Below are positions 31,680 to 41,631 of a DNA stretch of 64,000 bases, one piece after another. The stretch comes from Lasiosphaeris hirsuta. Taxonomy: Eukaryota > Ascomycota > Sordariomycetes > Sordariales > Lasiosphaeriaceae. The translations under genes were made by a program, and so were the position numbers. The stretch's first letter is position 1. Each line of letters starts with the position of its first letter. The DNA lies in assembly GCA_030549175.1 (NCBI GenBank), contig JAUKUA010000009.1, forward strand, positions 62,001 through 126,000, in the 5' to 3' direction. A model generated the notes under the pieces. It was not told where the DNA came from. It was given only the letters and a program-made list of their open reading frames with translations, and did no database searches.

Positions 31680-32591
31680 ATGTCGTCCCAAACACAGCTC
31701 ATCGAGCTGCACCCCGACGTCAAAATCAACGCCATCGTCTCCAATGGCCCGACCACCCCTTCCACAAGTGCACGAACTCTCCCAACCATCATCTTCCTCC
31801 ACTTCTGGGGCGGCTCCTCTCTCACCTGGTCGCTCGTCAACCCCCTCATATCAGCCAACTACCCCACCGTAGCCCTCGACTTCCGCGGTTGGGGCGACTC
31901 GACCGGCCCCGACGCCAAAGACGCTTACTCCATCTCACTGCTAGCCGGCGATGTCGAAGCCGCCATCGCCGCGTTAAAGATCCATTCCGCCGTCCTAGTC
32001 GGCCTATCAATGGGCGCCAAAGTGGCACAGCTCATCGCCGCCCGCGGTAAGACACGGCTTCGGGGTCTTGTACTTGTGAGCCCCGCGCCCGTGATACCGC
32101 TTATCCTCCCGGGGGACATGCGCGAGCAGCAGCTCCATGCATATGACAATAAAGACTCTGCGCGGTTTGTTGCAACGAATGTGCTGACGGCTTCGTACCG
32201 CGAGCGAGATCTGCCTGAGTTTGTGGTGGAGGATATGCTCCGCGGCAACCAGTGGGCGAGGCAGGCGTGGCCGGCGTATGGAATAGGGGAGGATGTTTCC
32301 GAGGGCGTGGGCGGTATTTCGGTTCCTGTTCTTGTGATAGCTGCGGAGAAGGATGTCGTTGAGCCCGTTGAGAGGGTGCAGACCGAAGTGTGTGCGCGGA
32401 TTCAAGGGTCAGAGTTGGTGGTTTTGTCGGGGTCAGGGCATCTGTCACCTTTGGATAAGCCTGAGGATATTGCGGAACGTTTACTTCGGTTCCTTGGGGA
32501 GCTTTGCAGCCACGGTGTAAATGACGACTGGGAGGGGCGGTCGTTGTTAACGCTTTCGGGGGGAAATGATTCATCTGAGCTGTCGATTTAG
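31680..32591 (+). CDS. alpha/beta-hydrolase
   Basis: A single-exon gene of 303 residues. The oxyanion segment is FLHFWGGSS (residues 39-47). The nucleophile elbow GLSMG has Ser110, the acid is Asp225 in AAEKDVVEP, and the base is His254 in GSGHLSPLDKP. All three are in the order and spacing of the family. It resembles the esterase, haloperoxidase and lactone-hydrolase branch; the substrate is unknown. No signal peptide is seen, so it is probably cytosolic. The start at 31680 (MSSQTQ) was preferred over an in-frame TTG upstream. The frame is intact, unlike several neighbours, which suggests it is under selection. Confidence 0.92.
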   Translation: MSSQTQLIELHPDVKINAIVSNGPTTPSTSARTLPTIIFLHFWGGSSLTWSLVNPLISANYPTVALDFRGWGDSTGPDAKDAYSISLLAGDVEAAIAALKIHSAVLVGLSMGAKVAQLIAARGKTRLRGLVLVSPAPVIPLILPGDMREQQLHAYDNKDSARFVATNVLTASYRERDLPEFVVEDMLRGNQWARQAWPAYGIGEDVSEGVGGISVPVLVIAAEKDVVEPVERVQTEVCARIQGSELVVLSGSGHLSPLDKPEDIAERLLRFLGELCSHGVNDDWEGRSLLTLSGGNDSSELSI

Positions 32592-33141
32592 TGGTGAAAG
32601 AAAACATCCTTTCTGGCCGGAGGTCTCGTGCCTCGAGCCTGCTATCTCGTGAAAAATGAGGACGAAGATAGCGACGAGGACGAGGAAGACTGTTGGTACC
32701 TGGAGCCGTTGGATGAGGACGATATATTGAAGGACTTTCCGGACTCGGTGAGGGTTGAAATGAAGAGCGAAATCAGGCCAGATGAAGGGGAATAATTGTG
32801 GAACCCCTCATCCAAGATATCATGATTCCATTATTCAGTGATAGATATATTCCTTGGAGTCAGACCTCAAAATGCTCTCTGAGCTCGAGAGGCACTCCAC
32901 GCTACGTGTGTTTGGATCTACAGACTCAGATAGACATCCACGATCCTGTTCCTTACGGCCTCGTTGAATTGAACAGAAAGCTGACCTATAATTCATCCCA
33001 AATCATCTACTGAATCTCCTATAAAGTTCGTGAAACTAACCCGTCTCAATTTATATTGGCCATCGATAATGCTAGTACCCTAACCTCCGGTCCGATCTAC
33101 CTCAGTAATGCCAGCTTACACTCGTTATTTAATACGGACCT
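32592..33141. other. intergenic with an acidic open segment
   Basis: From about 32625 to 32795 the plus strand reads ACYLVKNEDEDSDEDEEDC, then WYLEPLDEDDILKDFP, ending PDEGE and a stop. It is open without a start codon of its own and could be the end of a decayed gene. Nothing else is seen. Confidence 0.35.
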
Positions 33142-33149
33142 AACCTGAT
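33142..33149. repeat. 8-bp target-site duplication, left copy
   Basis: AACCTGAT at 33142-33149 is repeated exactly at 34719-34726, immediately outside both ends of the TIR element. Confidence 0.85.
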
Positions 33150-34718
33150 GGGATCTGATGGAGGCGCACTATCCAATTGATGCGGGCGCAATATGCAGGC
33201 GCACTTGGTCAATTCTGCCAGTCACGTTTCCTAGATATACCCCCATGGCATTCTAGCCATCAAATTCGCCATACAAATAGTGTCAAATCCGATGCACCAA
33301 TTGACACTGCAAAATGTAAAATAATAACACCATCAACATCACAAGGCCCTGTATGCCGCGCAATTGAATTGAAAGGCCCTAGGCCCCGAAAATGCCAAAT
33401 CCCCAGTCTTTGAAGTGCCACACGATATAACTGCATAAGCCCTGGGCCCTAGAAACGCTGAATCTGCAGTCTTTGACGATAAACAATACTATCCTGGGCT
33501 TAGAATCAATCTACTCCTAATACCCTGGCTGTCGGCCGCACCTCCCGAATGTTGCGAGTGGTTCTCTTGATGACAGGAGGCTCCAGAGAGGCGGGTGCAC
33601 GCCTTTTTTCGGTGGCGGCTGTCTCCTGCGTGCTGTCACTGATCATCAAAACGCTCCTGGGCTTTGGCTTCATGACAAGCCTGCTCCTGGGCACTGGCGA
33701 TAGCTCTGGCACTGGCGGAGGGTTCGCGATAGTGCCTTGGTGTTGCGGTTCTTGGATCCGCGTGGCTAACCCCTGGCCTTCTTGGGCCCCTGGACCTGAA
33801 TGCCCTGGCTTTCCTATATGCTCTGGCCTTCCTACGTGCCCTGTATATTATCCTCCTCTTGATCCTTATCTTCCGATATCTGGATCGGCCTTCCTTGCGC
33901 GCCAGATCTGCCACTGGGAATAGCGTCATCCTCGCTGAGGTTCTGCTCCTACTGTGAGAGCTCACGTCGTACGCTCTGGCGTAGAGGTCTAGGAGCACCC
34001 GCCTTCATTGGCTTCGGCGTAGTGCGCGTGCGCTTTGCCTTGGCGCTGGCACTCTTAGGCGTGGATCTTCCTAGCGTGCGTGGACCAGGGGTCTTAGGAT
34101 CTTACACAGGCAAAAGCATGGCTACTTGTATTACCGCCGGGGTATTCTTTGGCATGCCGCGTTGCCGTTCTACGATCTTGGGGTCTCGGATTCGGAGGGA
34201 TGGATCTTCATGGTCTTATAATAAGCAGTTAGTGATGAAGCTATTTACAAATCTCAGAGTACTTACAAGTCTGGTCTTTAGATGCTAGTTCGTCAATGGC
34301 GGTCGTACGTGCGCGGGGTCGGATTCCTACGTGGGCATCTTATATCGGCCTCCTGCAGGCGCGCGTAACAGTATTTAGGCTGGAAAAAGTCGAATTCGAT
34401 GCTTTTGATGGTGTAAGGTTGATCTGTAACGACGATATTAGCCTTGAACGTAGTTGTGTGTGGTTGTGGCATCACGAACCTTCCTTGCGTCGGAAAATAG
34501 TTGGTAACAGAAAGTGGTGGGGTTAGACGATTTTGATGGCTGGATCGCTTAATTGGCACTTGGCTAGCATGGAGGGTTGTACCTTGATTGGCATACCCCC
34601 TCCATTTGGGAGCTTGAAAGCGGTGAAGATTTTTTTCCATACATAACCCTAACCCTGCAGCAAGTGCGTCTGCATAGTGCGCCTGTATCAAAAGGGTAGT
34701 GCGCCTCCATCAGATCCC
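33150..34718. mobile_element. 1,569-bp TIR DNA transposon with 8-bp target duplication
   Basis: The left end begins GGGATCTGATGGAGGCGCAC, and the reverse complement of the right end begins with the same 20 bases. The inverted repeats stay similar for about 60 bp in all. Inside each end the motif GGCGCA or GGCGCAC recurs about every 20 bp, as subterminal binding repeats do in hAT and some MULE elements. AACCTGAT lies directly on both sides. An 8-bp duplication fits hAT, P or some MULE elements; the GGGATC end is not the usual CAGGG of hAT. No transposase motif was seen inside. The minus-strand open segments are rich in basic residues, so the element is probably non-autonomous or carries an unknown gene. 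Confidence 0.88.
33506..34640 (-). CDS. possible spliced gene carried by the TIR element
   Basis: From MEKNLHRFQAPKWRGYANQ at 34640 a 115-codon open stretch runs to 34293 (ends TPRTYDRH). It could splice onward to DPSLRIRDPKIVERQRGMPK, to a basic PKTPGPRTLGRSTPKSASAK segment and to a last part ending RTTRNIREVRPTARVLGVD at 33506. The composition is Arg/Lys/Pro-rich. No DDE, zinc-finger or helicase motif was found. Splice sites are plausible but not unique, so the model is tentative. It lies wholly inside the element. Confidence 0.3.
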
Positions 34719-34726
34719 AACCTGAT
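34719..34726. repeat. 8-bp target-site duplication, right copy
   Basis: AACCTGAT directly after the right terminal inverted repeat; identical to 33142-33149. Confidence 0.85.
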
Positions 34727-35289
34727 ATACCATAGCCTTACTAAACTCTTAGGTCTAATACTGATAGGACTTTAGAGCTTTCCAGTTGTATATATGATAA
34801 CGACCCGACTAGATATATACTTCTTACCGCCGGGAATATGGTAAGGTGTGGGTCAGATAGAGTAATGGAAAAGTGGTAATGAATTGTGGTGTGATGGGCT
34901 AGGAATTCCTAGCCATACAATGGTTATCTAAGTGTGGCCTAAAGGTACTAGTTAAGTGAAGTGGGGTATATCAGAAGCACTACACTTTTTATGGGGACTG
35001 CAATTATGTGATTGTATTGCTTTTTCGCACCTCTCTGGCTTACGGCCAGAGTGGTGCTACTTATAGGAGTTTAAGATAGTCTTTGTGGTGGCTAGATAGC
35101 CACACAGCCACTCTATATGCCTTGCTCAAGGTTGACTATTGTTGCCACTATCGTGGCAATGCTAACGCCTCAATTCTAGTATTTTCCAACCTGTTCCATC
35201 TGACAGGCTCAACTATAATACTTCCAGATCTAACAGCTCCACGGCTAAGTGCACCCCAGAATTCAGGGGCCCAAGGATCGCAGGGATCA
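34727..35289. other. AT-rich repeat-like DNA with palindromes
   Basis: Contains the perfect palindrome GGCTAGGAATTCCTAGCC at 34897-34914 and a hairpin with arms CTCTGGC/GCCAGAG near 35034-35052. An open frame from 35083 leads into the dispersed repeat copy 2, so this may be the 5' part of that element. Confidence 0.4.
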
Positions 35290-35935
35290 CAAGGAACACA
35301 GGCGGAGAGAAGCCCCGGGCCTGCAACACAATCAACAACACAAGCAGGTGGGCTAGCTCATTCGATTCGGCGGTACCAGCCGCAATGGGAGGGCATTAAC
35401 TTAAATGATGATAACGATCATGATTACGATCACGGTAACGGCAATGATAAGACAGACTCGATAGTTCTTAGCACAATTGTAGTAACAATGCCGTTCAGCG
35501 CTCCTCGTGCCAGTCGTGCCAGGGTCCGAGGCGATACAGGGAGGGCCAGAGGCAGAGGCACGCGTACCAGGGCATCAAACAGGGCGACCGCAAGCCAGCC
35601 AGCTAGCCAACAGGACCAGGGATCTAGTCAACGGCCTAGCGAGGGCATCGCTACACGCGGTCGCAGCGCTGTAGGCAAGCGCGCAGGTGGCAGGGCCGGC
35701 GGCCGGGCCGGCAGGGGTGCCAAAGGAGGATAGCTATCGTATTGATGGGCCTTTCATTGCGTTTTGTATGATTTAAGCGATTTAAATCGCTGCAATAGTG
35801 TTGAGTTGAGTATTCAATTAACTGCAATTGAGGGCGATTGAGTGCGACCGTGTGTGTATGTGGCCTTCACCACCTTTTTCGCTGACGGCCGTTGACGGCC
35901 TTTGACAGCCCTTGCCACTTGTGGCTGGAAGGCAG
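35290..35935 (+). repeat. dispersed repeat family, copy 2
   Basis: Same family and orientation as 24545-25125. The open segment reads PATQSTTQAGGLAHSIRRY, later GIATRGRSAVGKRAGGRAGG, and stops at 35733. The shared tail follows (TTTAAGCGATTTAAATCGCTGC, GCGATTGAGTGCGACCGTGT, GGCCGTTGACGGCCTTTGAC). Many differences between the copies are C/T or G/A changes, as expected if repeat-induced mutation acted. This copy keeps a longer open frame (35083-35733). Confidence 0.8.
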
Positions 35936-36259
35936 TGTATGGAAAAAGTGGGTTTTAGGTATGTATACAGTCATCTGTAATATTCTCTACGGTGTATAGT
36001 TACGCGCTCTTAAAACGAACATCAGGTCGCCCTTTCACGTTATAAGGCGGCTGTACAGGTAGGACGGGGACTGGCTGAGGTTCTTTATTAACCTGTCCAT
36101 AATAGGAATCTATAACCACTGCTTAAAGACAGCTATCTTTCCAACGTCCAGGCTGACTAAAAACTCAGGCACACTGCTAGTGTAAAGCATTACGCAGAAC
36201 ACAGACTCGAAGAAAATGCAGGTTTTGAGGATCCACCTAGGGGGGATTTAGATAAAGAT

Positions 36260-36531
36260 GGGTAAAAACATTAGTGTTCCTAACAACTCGTTTGATTAGG
36301 ACCACAGTGAGTCTGCCTTTAGCGTGTGGTGGTTTAAAGGTGCTAATAAACGTCCCAGGGGATCTTCCCGGACAGTTTACCGTTGAGGCTACCTAGGAGA
36401 CTAGGTCCCTACATGGTCGCTGTGTTGCTGCACATTGGGACGTTAACGAGTTGAAAGGCCGTATGGCGAAGGAGCTGGAAAATGATAGGATGTTCGGCAA
36501 GATTGGCCTCATGGGGATTGATGGTGACAAG
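36260..36531 (+). pseudogene. unassigned coding-like remnant
   Basis: One frame reads SLPLACGGLKVLINVPGDLP, GQFTVEAT, a stop, ETRSLHGRCVAAHWDVNELK and then GRMAKELENDRMFGKIGLMG to a stop at 36531. The density of charged, well-ordered residues suggests old coding sequence, perhaps from a transposon or a DUF3723-like gene. I cannot name the family. Confidence 0.3.
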
Positions 36532-36607
36532 TGAGGGTTTGGCCCACAGACAAATCTGAGAGAAATCTACGAATGATCAATCTGGTTTCTCAGCCGCGCA
36601 TGGGGAA

Positions 36608-38574
36608 TTACTGAAAGGTAGAAACAACCTCCTCCAACGGTCTCACCACCCACTGCCACACAGCGCTCAGAAACTCCTTGCTCCCTAAATTCGGGTCTGG
36701 GTCCAACCGGCACGATAGACAACGATCAATGACTTGGGCAAGTTTGAGGCCGAGCTCCTCCTCCACCTTCTTCTGCCACCGTAGGGCGGTGCAAAGGTCG
36801 GTGTATTCGTTCGGTCGATCCCCGCTGAGATATTCGGCTCGGAAAGGCTGGTTCTCCAGAGTATCGCCAAATGTGAGCTCGAGAAGAAGGATGCCTAGGG
36901 CGCGGAGGCTGGCCTTTGCCTTTTCTCGGTGGGCGGCTAGTCGGGGGGGATTTGTAGGGGTGTGGATGGAGGATGCTGAGAAGTATGGGTAGAGTGAAAG
37001 CTGTGTTGTCAAAACTTGAAGGGTTTCCGTATCCTCGGGAGTGGGAACATGGTGGAGATGGAGGGATTCCTTAGACCACTCGGCGGGAATCCAGTGATCA
37101 CCAAGTCTGAGGACAACCTGGATGATGGCGTGTCTGGTGCGGAGCCGATCGTACCGCCTACGGGTGGTTCGGATGAAGGTCTCCAAGGGTTCGGGGGGTT
37201 AGCATTTAGGTCCACTGGCTCAGTGTGGAGAATAATCTTTGTGTCCGGGCTAGATTCAATGTAGCCCAGGCAGGTGGGGACCGACTTGGGGGAGTCTCTG
37301 ATGGATCGGCAGATGTCGACGATGGCCGTTACGGCGGCCTGTACCGTGGGGGGCTGTGCTTGCTGTGTTCTTGACATAACCGGGGCGAAAGTCACACGTT
37401 TTTTGGATTGTGGTGCTTGGCTAGCAGTTGCGTTACTTTGCCTGTGGTATGCCAGTCTGTTAGTTCTGGATGTACCCCCGTCCTGTGGTAGTGGACTCAC
37501 TGAGGCTGAGAACTCGTTTGCAGCACAGGATTCTACTCCGTGGATCCCGGCTGTAGCAGCTCCCGGATCCCAGGATGAACTAACCTGGAGACCGTGCGGA
37601 GGCTTTTGCGGCCCTTCAAATTTTGCCTGAAGCTCTTCACCTTTGACCTAAAAGTGAGCTTCTGACGGTAGGCGACAACGTCTTCTAATCTTGTGGCTGG
37701 CACCAGTGCCTGAGGTCCAGAGACTCGAGGGCGAGGATTTCCACCCTGACCTGTCGTCGGTAGCCGATGTGGCTACCGAGAACGACCTTGAGATTTGACC
37801 CCTGGACAGTGACGCTGCAGTCATGCGAGCCTGGGCAACCACGGGTTGTTGGCCAGTTTTGACGGAGACACCTGTGGAGCGACCGTGCATTTCGATGCAG
37901 GTCAAGAACCTCTGAGATAATAGTCTTCCCGGTGGCATCGGTCTTTGAACGGGTCGTCAACTCGGCAATGGGAGTCCCAGGACGCAAAACATGACTGGCT
38001 CGATCAATGAATCCAAAGAGGCTATCGTTTCTTCTCTTGATTTCGGAAAGGACGCTTTCCTTCTCATGCGAGAAGCACAGCTTAAGTCGGTGTGCTTCAC
38101 CCTTGAGGCTCGGCCTGGCGAAGAAGAAACCCTAGATGGGGAACATCAGCCCATGGCCTCCAGTCACTTCAAACCACTCACCGTGTCAGTAGGCAGCATT
38201 CCCTATAGCTTCCCTAAGGCCATGTTCAGGCCACACAGCTCTCGCATGAACCAATCGAGGTGGGTTTCTCGGCCGGCAAATCCTCTCCGAAGCTGGCTTT
38301 GGATGTCAGGTTCTCCCCACAGATCCGAACTCGGATCCCTTCTCAGTCGTTCTTGTTGATTAGAGGTCAGGTCAACGAGGGGGTCGATCAGTATCTCAAG
38401 AATTTGATCAAACTTGATTTGCTCCTCCTCGAGAGATGCGATGAAGTCTTCCAGCATTCTTTCGTACTGCCACCATGCCTGGGCATCATTGTAGCGACAG
38501 TGCAGCCCTTTAGCCGCCTCTAGGAGAAGAGGGAAAGCGCCCAGCGCGAGACCAGCGACTTCAAATCCAGACAT
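36608..38574 (-). pseudogene. DUF7580-type protein (fungal non-self-recognition-associated family), broken
   Basis: The start MSGFEVAGLALGAFPLLLEA at 38574 is the typical beginning of this large fungal family, followed by a helical region (WWQYERMLEDFIASLEEEQI). A second exon starts after GTGAGT...CATCTAG (about 38183-38136) with RPSLKGEAHRLKLCFSHEKE. The C-terminal domain is well preserved in one frame (37186-36608): WIPAEWSKESLHL, LLLELTFGDTLENQPFRAEY, ALRWQKKVEEELG and WQWVVRPLEEVV. Two breaks are visible. A TGA falls six bases before the first intron, where a codon such as TGG would be expected. A C/G homopolymer at about 37189-37200 puts NANPPN out of frame with the PLETFIRTTRRRYDRL part. 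The gene is divergent from the C2H2-ankyrin gene, 273 bp away. The family name is from memory. Confidence 0.7.
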
Positions 38575-38847
38575 TGCGGAAGGTATGTGAAAGTTGGGAT
38601 TGGTTTTCGTGGTTTGGGTGGTCAAGGCGGGTTCGGATTGCTCGTTTGGGAGAGGGGTCGTGGTCTCCGCAACAGAATCATTGGGCACCAAGGCGGGGAG
38701 AGCAACCGCTTTGTGGGCAAGGACGACGGTCTGTCTTGCTTTGTATGACTGTGGCCCAGCGGAGTCTCGCCACATTTTTTGAACAACTTTCCATCGCTGC
38801 CAACGGCATTCTTGAGCTCAGCTTGAAAAACTCTTTTCTGGCCAACC

Positions 38848-41076
38848 ATGCAGGAAGGGAGTTTCACAATATCGGCCCTGAGTTCGGAATGCGCCGAGCA
38901 GTTTGACCGTATGCTGGCCGAGATGCCGCGGTCCGAAGGAAGTCTCGACCAGAGACTCCTTCTCGAAGATGCGGCTGGTCGTTTCCGAATCTGGGCCTCC
39001 AATCTCGGTGCACTACAACCCTCGGGCTCTCCGAAATCACTCGACTTTCGCCTGAGGGAGTCGTCACTGATGCAAGCAAGCGTCCGATTGGGGCTGGAGA
39101 GACTTCATCGATGCATCCTAAAAGGTGCGGGATCTCGTTTCCCACAAGAAATATGGGAATTTACCTATTGACGACCTGCTATAGCTGTTGCCATCTTTCA
39201 AGGAAAGGCGGAAAACAGAGTGGCAGAAGAATCCGACGACGCCGACGAGACCCAGCCACCACAACGCACTCAGCCCTCACCCCAGAAACAATAAATGACG
39301 GAGATCGATGAGCTCTTCCTGAGCATCAATTCATCGATAAGTCATCTCTTCCGATTGTCAATCTTGATCCGAAAACAGCGGCCAGAGGAAGACTCTCCAT
39401 TCATAACGAATGTAAAGACCTTCAGCAGACATCGCCTGACCTGACATTACCAATGTCATGGACAAGTTTGCCAAGACGGACAACACCCGTAGCTTGCCGT
39501 GCGACTGGGCAACGCAACATCTAATAGGAGGCAATTCATCCGGTATCGGCAGGTGCATAGGGCTCGGCTGTCGAAGCAACCTGGGCGGGTGCTCATCGAG
39601 GACTCTAAACCGGGCATTATTGACTGCGAGACAATCGCGATCACGTTTGAAATGCCGGAGGCTACCGATTCAAGAAGCACCGGAGTCGACGTCATTGAAG
39701 CCATTGAGCGGTCTTCAGTGCTCACAACAGCCACTTCGTTCGCAAGCCTCGACATCTCTGGCTTGGGATACCACGTCCCAGACCTCTCAGACATGGTATT
39801 GGACGGGGTACAACTTGAATACGGAGACGAGTTTGAATGTCCGTATTGCCGAACGATCCAATTCGCGGCAAGCAGAGATGAATAGAAGTATGAAACCCTG
39901 GCGACACACTGAATCTCCGTTTCCTGTTACCATGTGTTGCTATTGCTGACTGTTGCGGTCACAGAAAACACGTTTTTACAACGACTTGCGACCATACGTG
40001 TGCACGTTTCGCGATTGCTCCGCCTCTGCGAGACTGTACCCGTCTAGATCCGAATGGTTTCAACACGAAATAGACTGTCACCGTCGAAATTGGGTGTGCA
40101 TGAGATGTCATGGTGCCGCTGCATCCTTCCAGAGTTCCGACCTGCTCAAAAACCACTTCATTTCCGCTCACGTGGGACAAGCGATCCCAGCTCAGCTCCA
40201 GATGCTCGTTCAGGCATGCTCGCGTCCAGCTGAGACCTTTGACGCGTCTTCCTGCCTGTTCTGCGAAGATTGGGTGCCTGGCATGATAGATAGGAACGCA
40301 AAAGAATTTCGCAGTCATCTTTCAAGACATCTGCTGCAGTTAGCTCTGGATGCACTCCCATTGGCCATCGATGGACTCAAGATTCGGGACCCAGAGCGGG
40401 GTCGATTAGGGATACTGAAAGCGATACTGACGAGGATTCTCCAGATGACCCTGTCTTCGGCTCCGGTGATGAGCGCGGTGTTGATTCAGATGCGCTTCTA
40501 GATCGCGAACAAGACAGCGTAGCGGACGGCCCTCTAATATTTGTATCGGCTAATGAAAACGATGAAACTATATCACGGCGAAGCAGTGTGGGGCAAGCAT
40601 GCCAGACGCTATTGGATGCTGCTATGAAGAGGCATGAGGCCGTGGTTAGGCTACTGCTTGAGGAGGGTGCCGATATAGAGTCGAAGGACAGTTAAAGTCG
40701 GACACCACTATGGGTTACTGCTGAGAGCGGGCATGAGGCCGTGATTAGGCTACTACTCAAGATGGGTGCCGATATAGAGTCGAAGGGTAGTAATGGTTGG
40801 ACACCACTATGGGTTGCTGCTGCGAGCGGGCATGAGGCCATGGTTAGGTTACTGCTTGAGGAGGGTGCCGATAGAGAGTCGAAGGACAGTTATGGTCGGA
40901 CACCACTATGGGTTGCTACTGAGAGTGGGCATGAGGCCGTGGTTAGGCTACTGCTCGAGAAGGGTGCCGACAGGGAGTCGAAGAACAGTGGTGGTCAGAC
41001 ACCACTAATGGTTGCTGCTACCCACGGGCATGAGGCCATATTTAACCTACTACAGCAATTACCCCTAGATAAGTAA
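38848..41076 (+). pseudogene. C2H2-type and ankyrin-repeat protein (NLR-like architecture), broken
   Basis: The N-terminal exon MQEGSFTISALSSECAEQFD to RFRIWASNLGA and SLDFRLRESSLMQASV (38848-39126) is the usual start of fungal C2H2/ankyrin and NACHT-associated proteins. After an intron come IDELFLSINSSISHLFRLSI, RRQFIRYRQVHRARLSKQ, a degenerate zinc-finger block (FECPYCRTIQ; YVCTFRDC with HEIDCH; WVCMRCHG; CLFCEDW with HLSRHLLQLAL) and ankyrin repeats at 40633-41061. Stops and shifts break it: TAA before MTEIDE, a one-base shift near 39505, TAG after SRDE where TGG is expected, a shift near 40400, and TAA in the first ankyrin repeat (KDS-stop-SRTPL against KDSYGRTPL). An intact relative would be a receptor-like protein of about 700 residues. 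Confidence 0.7.
40633..41061 (+). repeat. ankyrin-coding tandem repeat, exact 99-bp period
   Basis: The mark CATGAGGCC recurs at 40633, 40732, 40831, 40930 and 41029, exactly 99 bases (33 codons) apart, with very high DNA identity between units. Each unit encodes an ankyrin repeat of the form GHEAVVRLLLEEGADxESKD and GRTPLWVAxESGH. High identity with no length change points to recent unit duplication or gene conversion. Such 'high internal repeat conservation' is known for fungal incompatibility receptors. Confidence 0.92.
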
Positions 41077-41631
41077 GGATCCACATACTTTTGTCGGAAA
41101 CACGGCACTTTGGATTGTGTCATTGTCGTGTTTGTGATATGGTCTGCCATGGTGCCCTCTAGCAAAGCCAGAGAGGGCTTCCTTTATGGATATAAAGGGT
41201 TGCAAGGGGTGTGGTGTCAGGGCTAAAGAGTGGCAAGTGCGGTGCCACGTACCCACAGCGAAAAATAGGGGCTCCAGTGGCCCTAAGCCTTCTCGTCAGC
41301 CAGCGATCAATCAAGGTCATCCCCCTGCTTCTTAGTCACCAGCGCTGTGCCGGCGCCGTAGGCCCTAGGCACCCATTCACTACCCGTGGAATAATACACC
41401 CCAACGACCATTTAGACCGTGGCAACCATAGTCGAAGCAGCCCAGAACAGTGACCCCTTCGCTCAGTCTGTCTCAGTCTGGCTCAGCTTAAGGCGGCAAC
41501 TGCTCAGTTCCGAAAAGGACAGGGAAATTCGTTTACCCCAGCTTTGCCCCAGTTCAGGGCTACGAACGAAAAAGGAAATTTTGCGTGCCCAGATTCGTCC
41601 CATACAACCAGGCTGACTCCCACGCAAATCA
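41077..41631. other. intergenic, right side of the 20.5-kb block
   Basis: No gene seen. Short direct motifs CCTTCGCTCAG and TCTGGCTCAGC near 41456-41489 also occur near 21201-21230, at the other side of the block. Confidence 0.4.

Noticed and set aside
40633..41061. Regular 99-bp rep etition that looks like a CRISPR-type array
   Set aside because: The units are translated ankyrin repeats with no unrelated spacers, in a eukaryotic genome.
21171..41631. Starship giant transposon
   Set aside because: The block has the size and accessory content, but no DUF3435 tyrosine-recombinase captain was recognised at either end and no clear target duplication was found. It is kept only as an undefined insertion or rearrangement.
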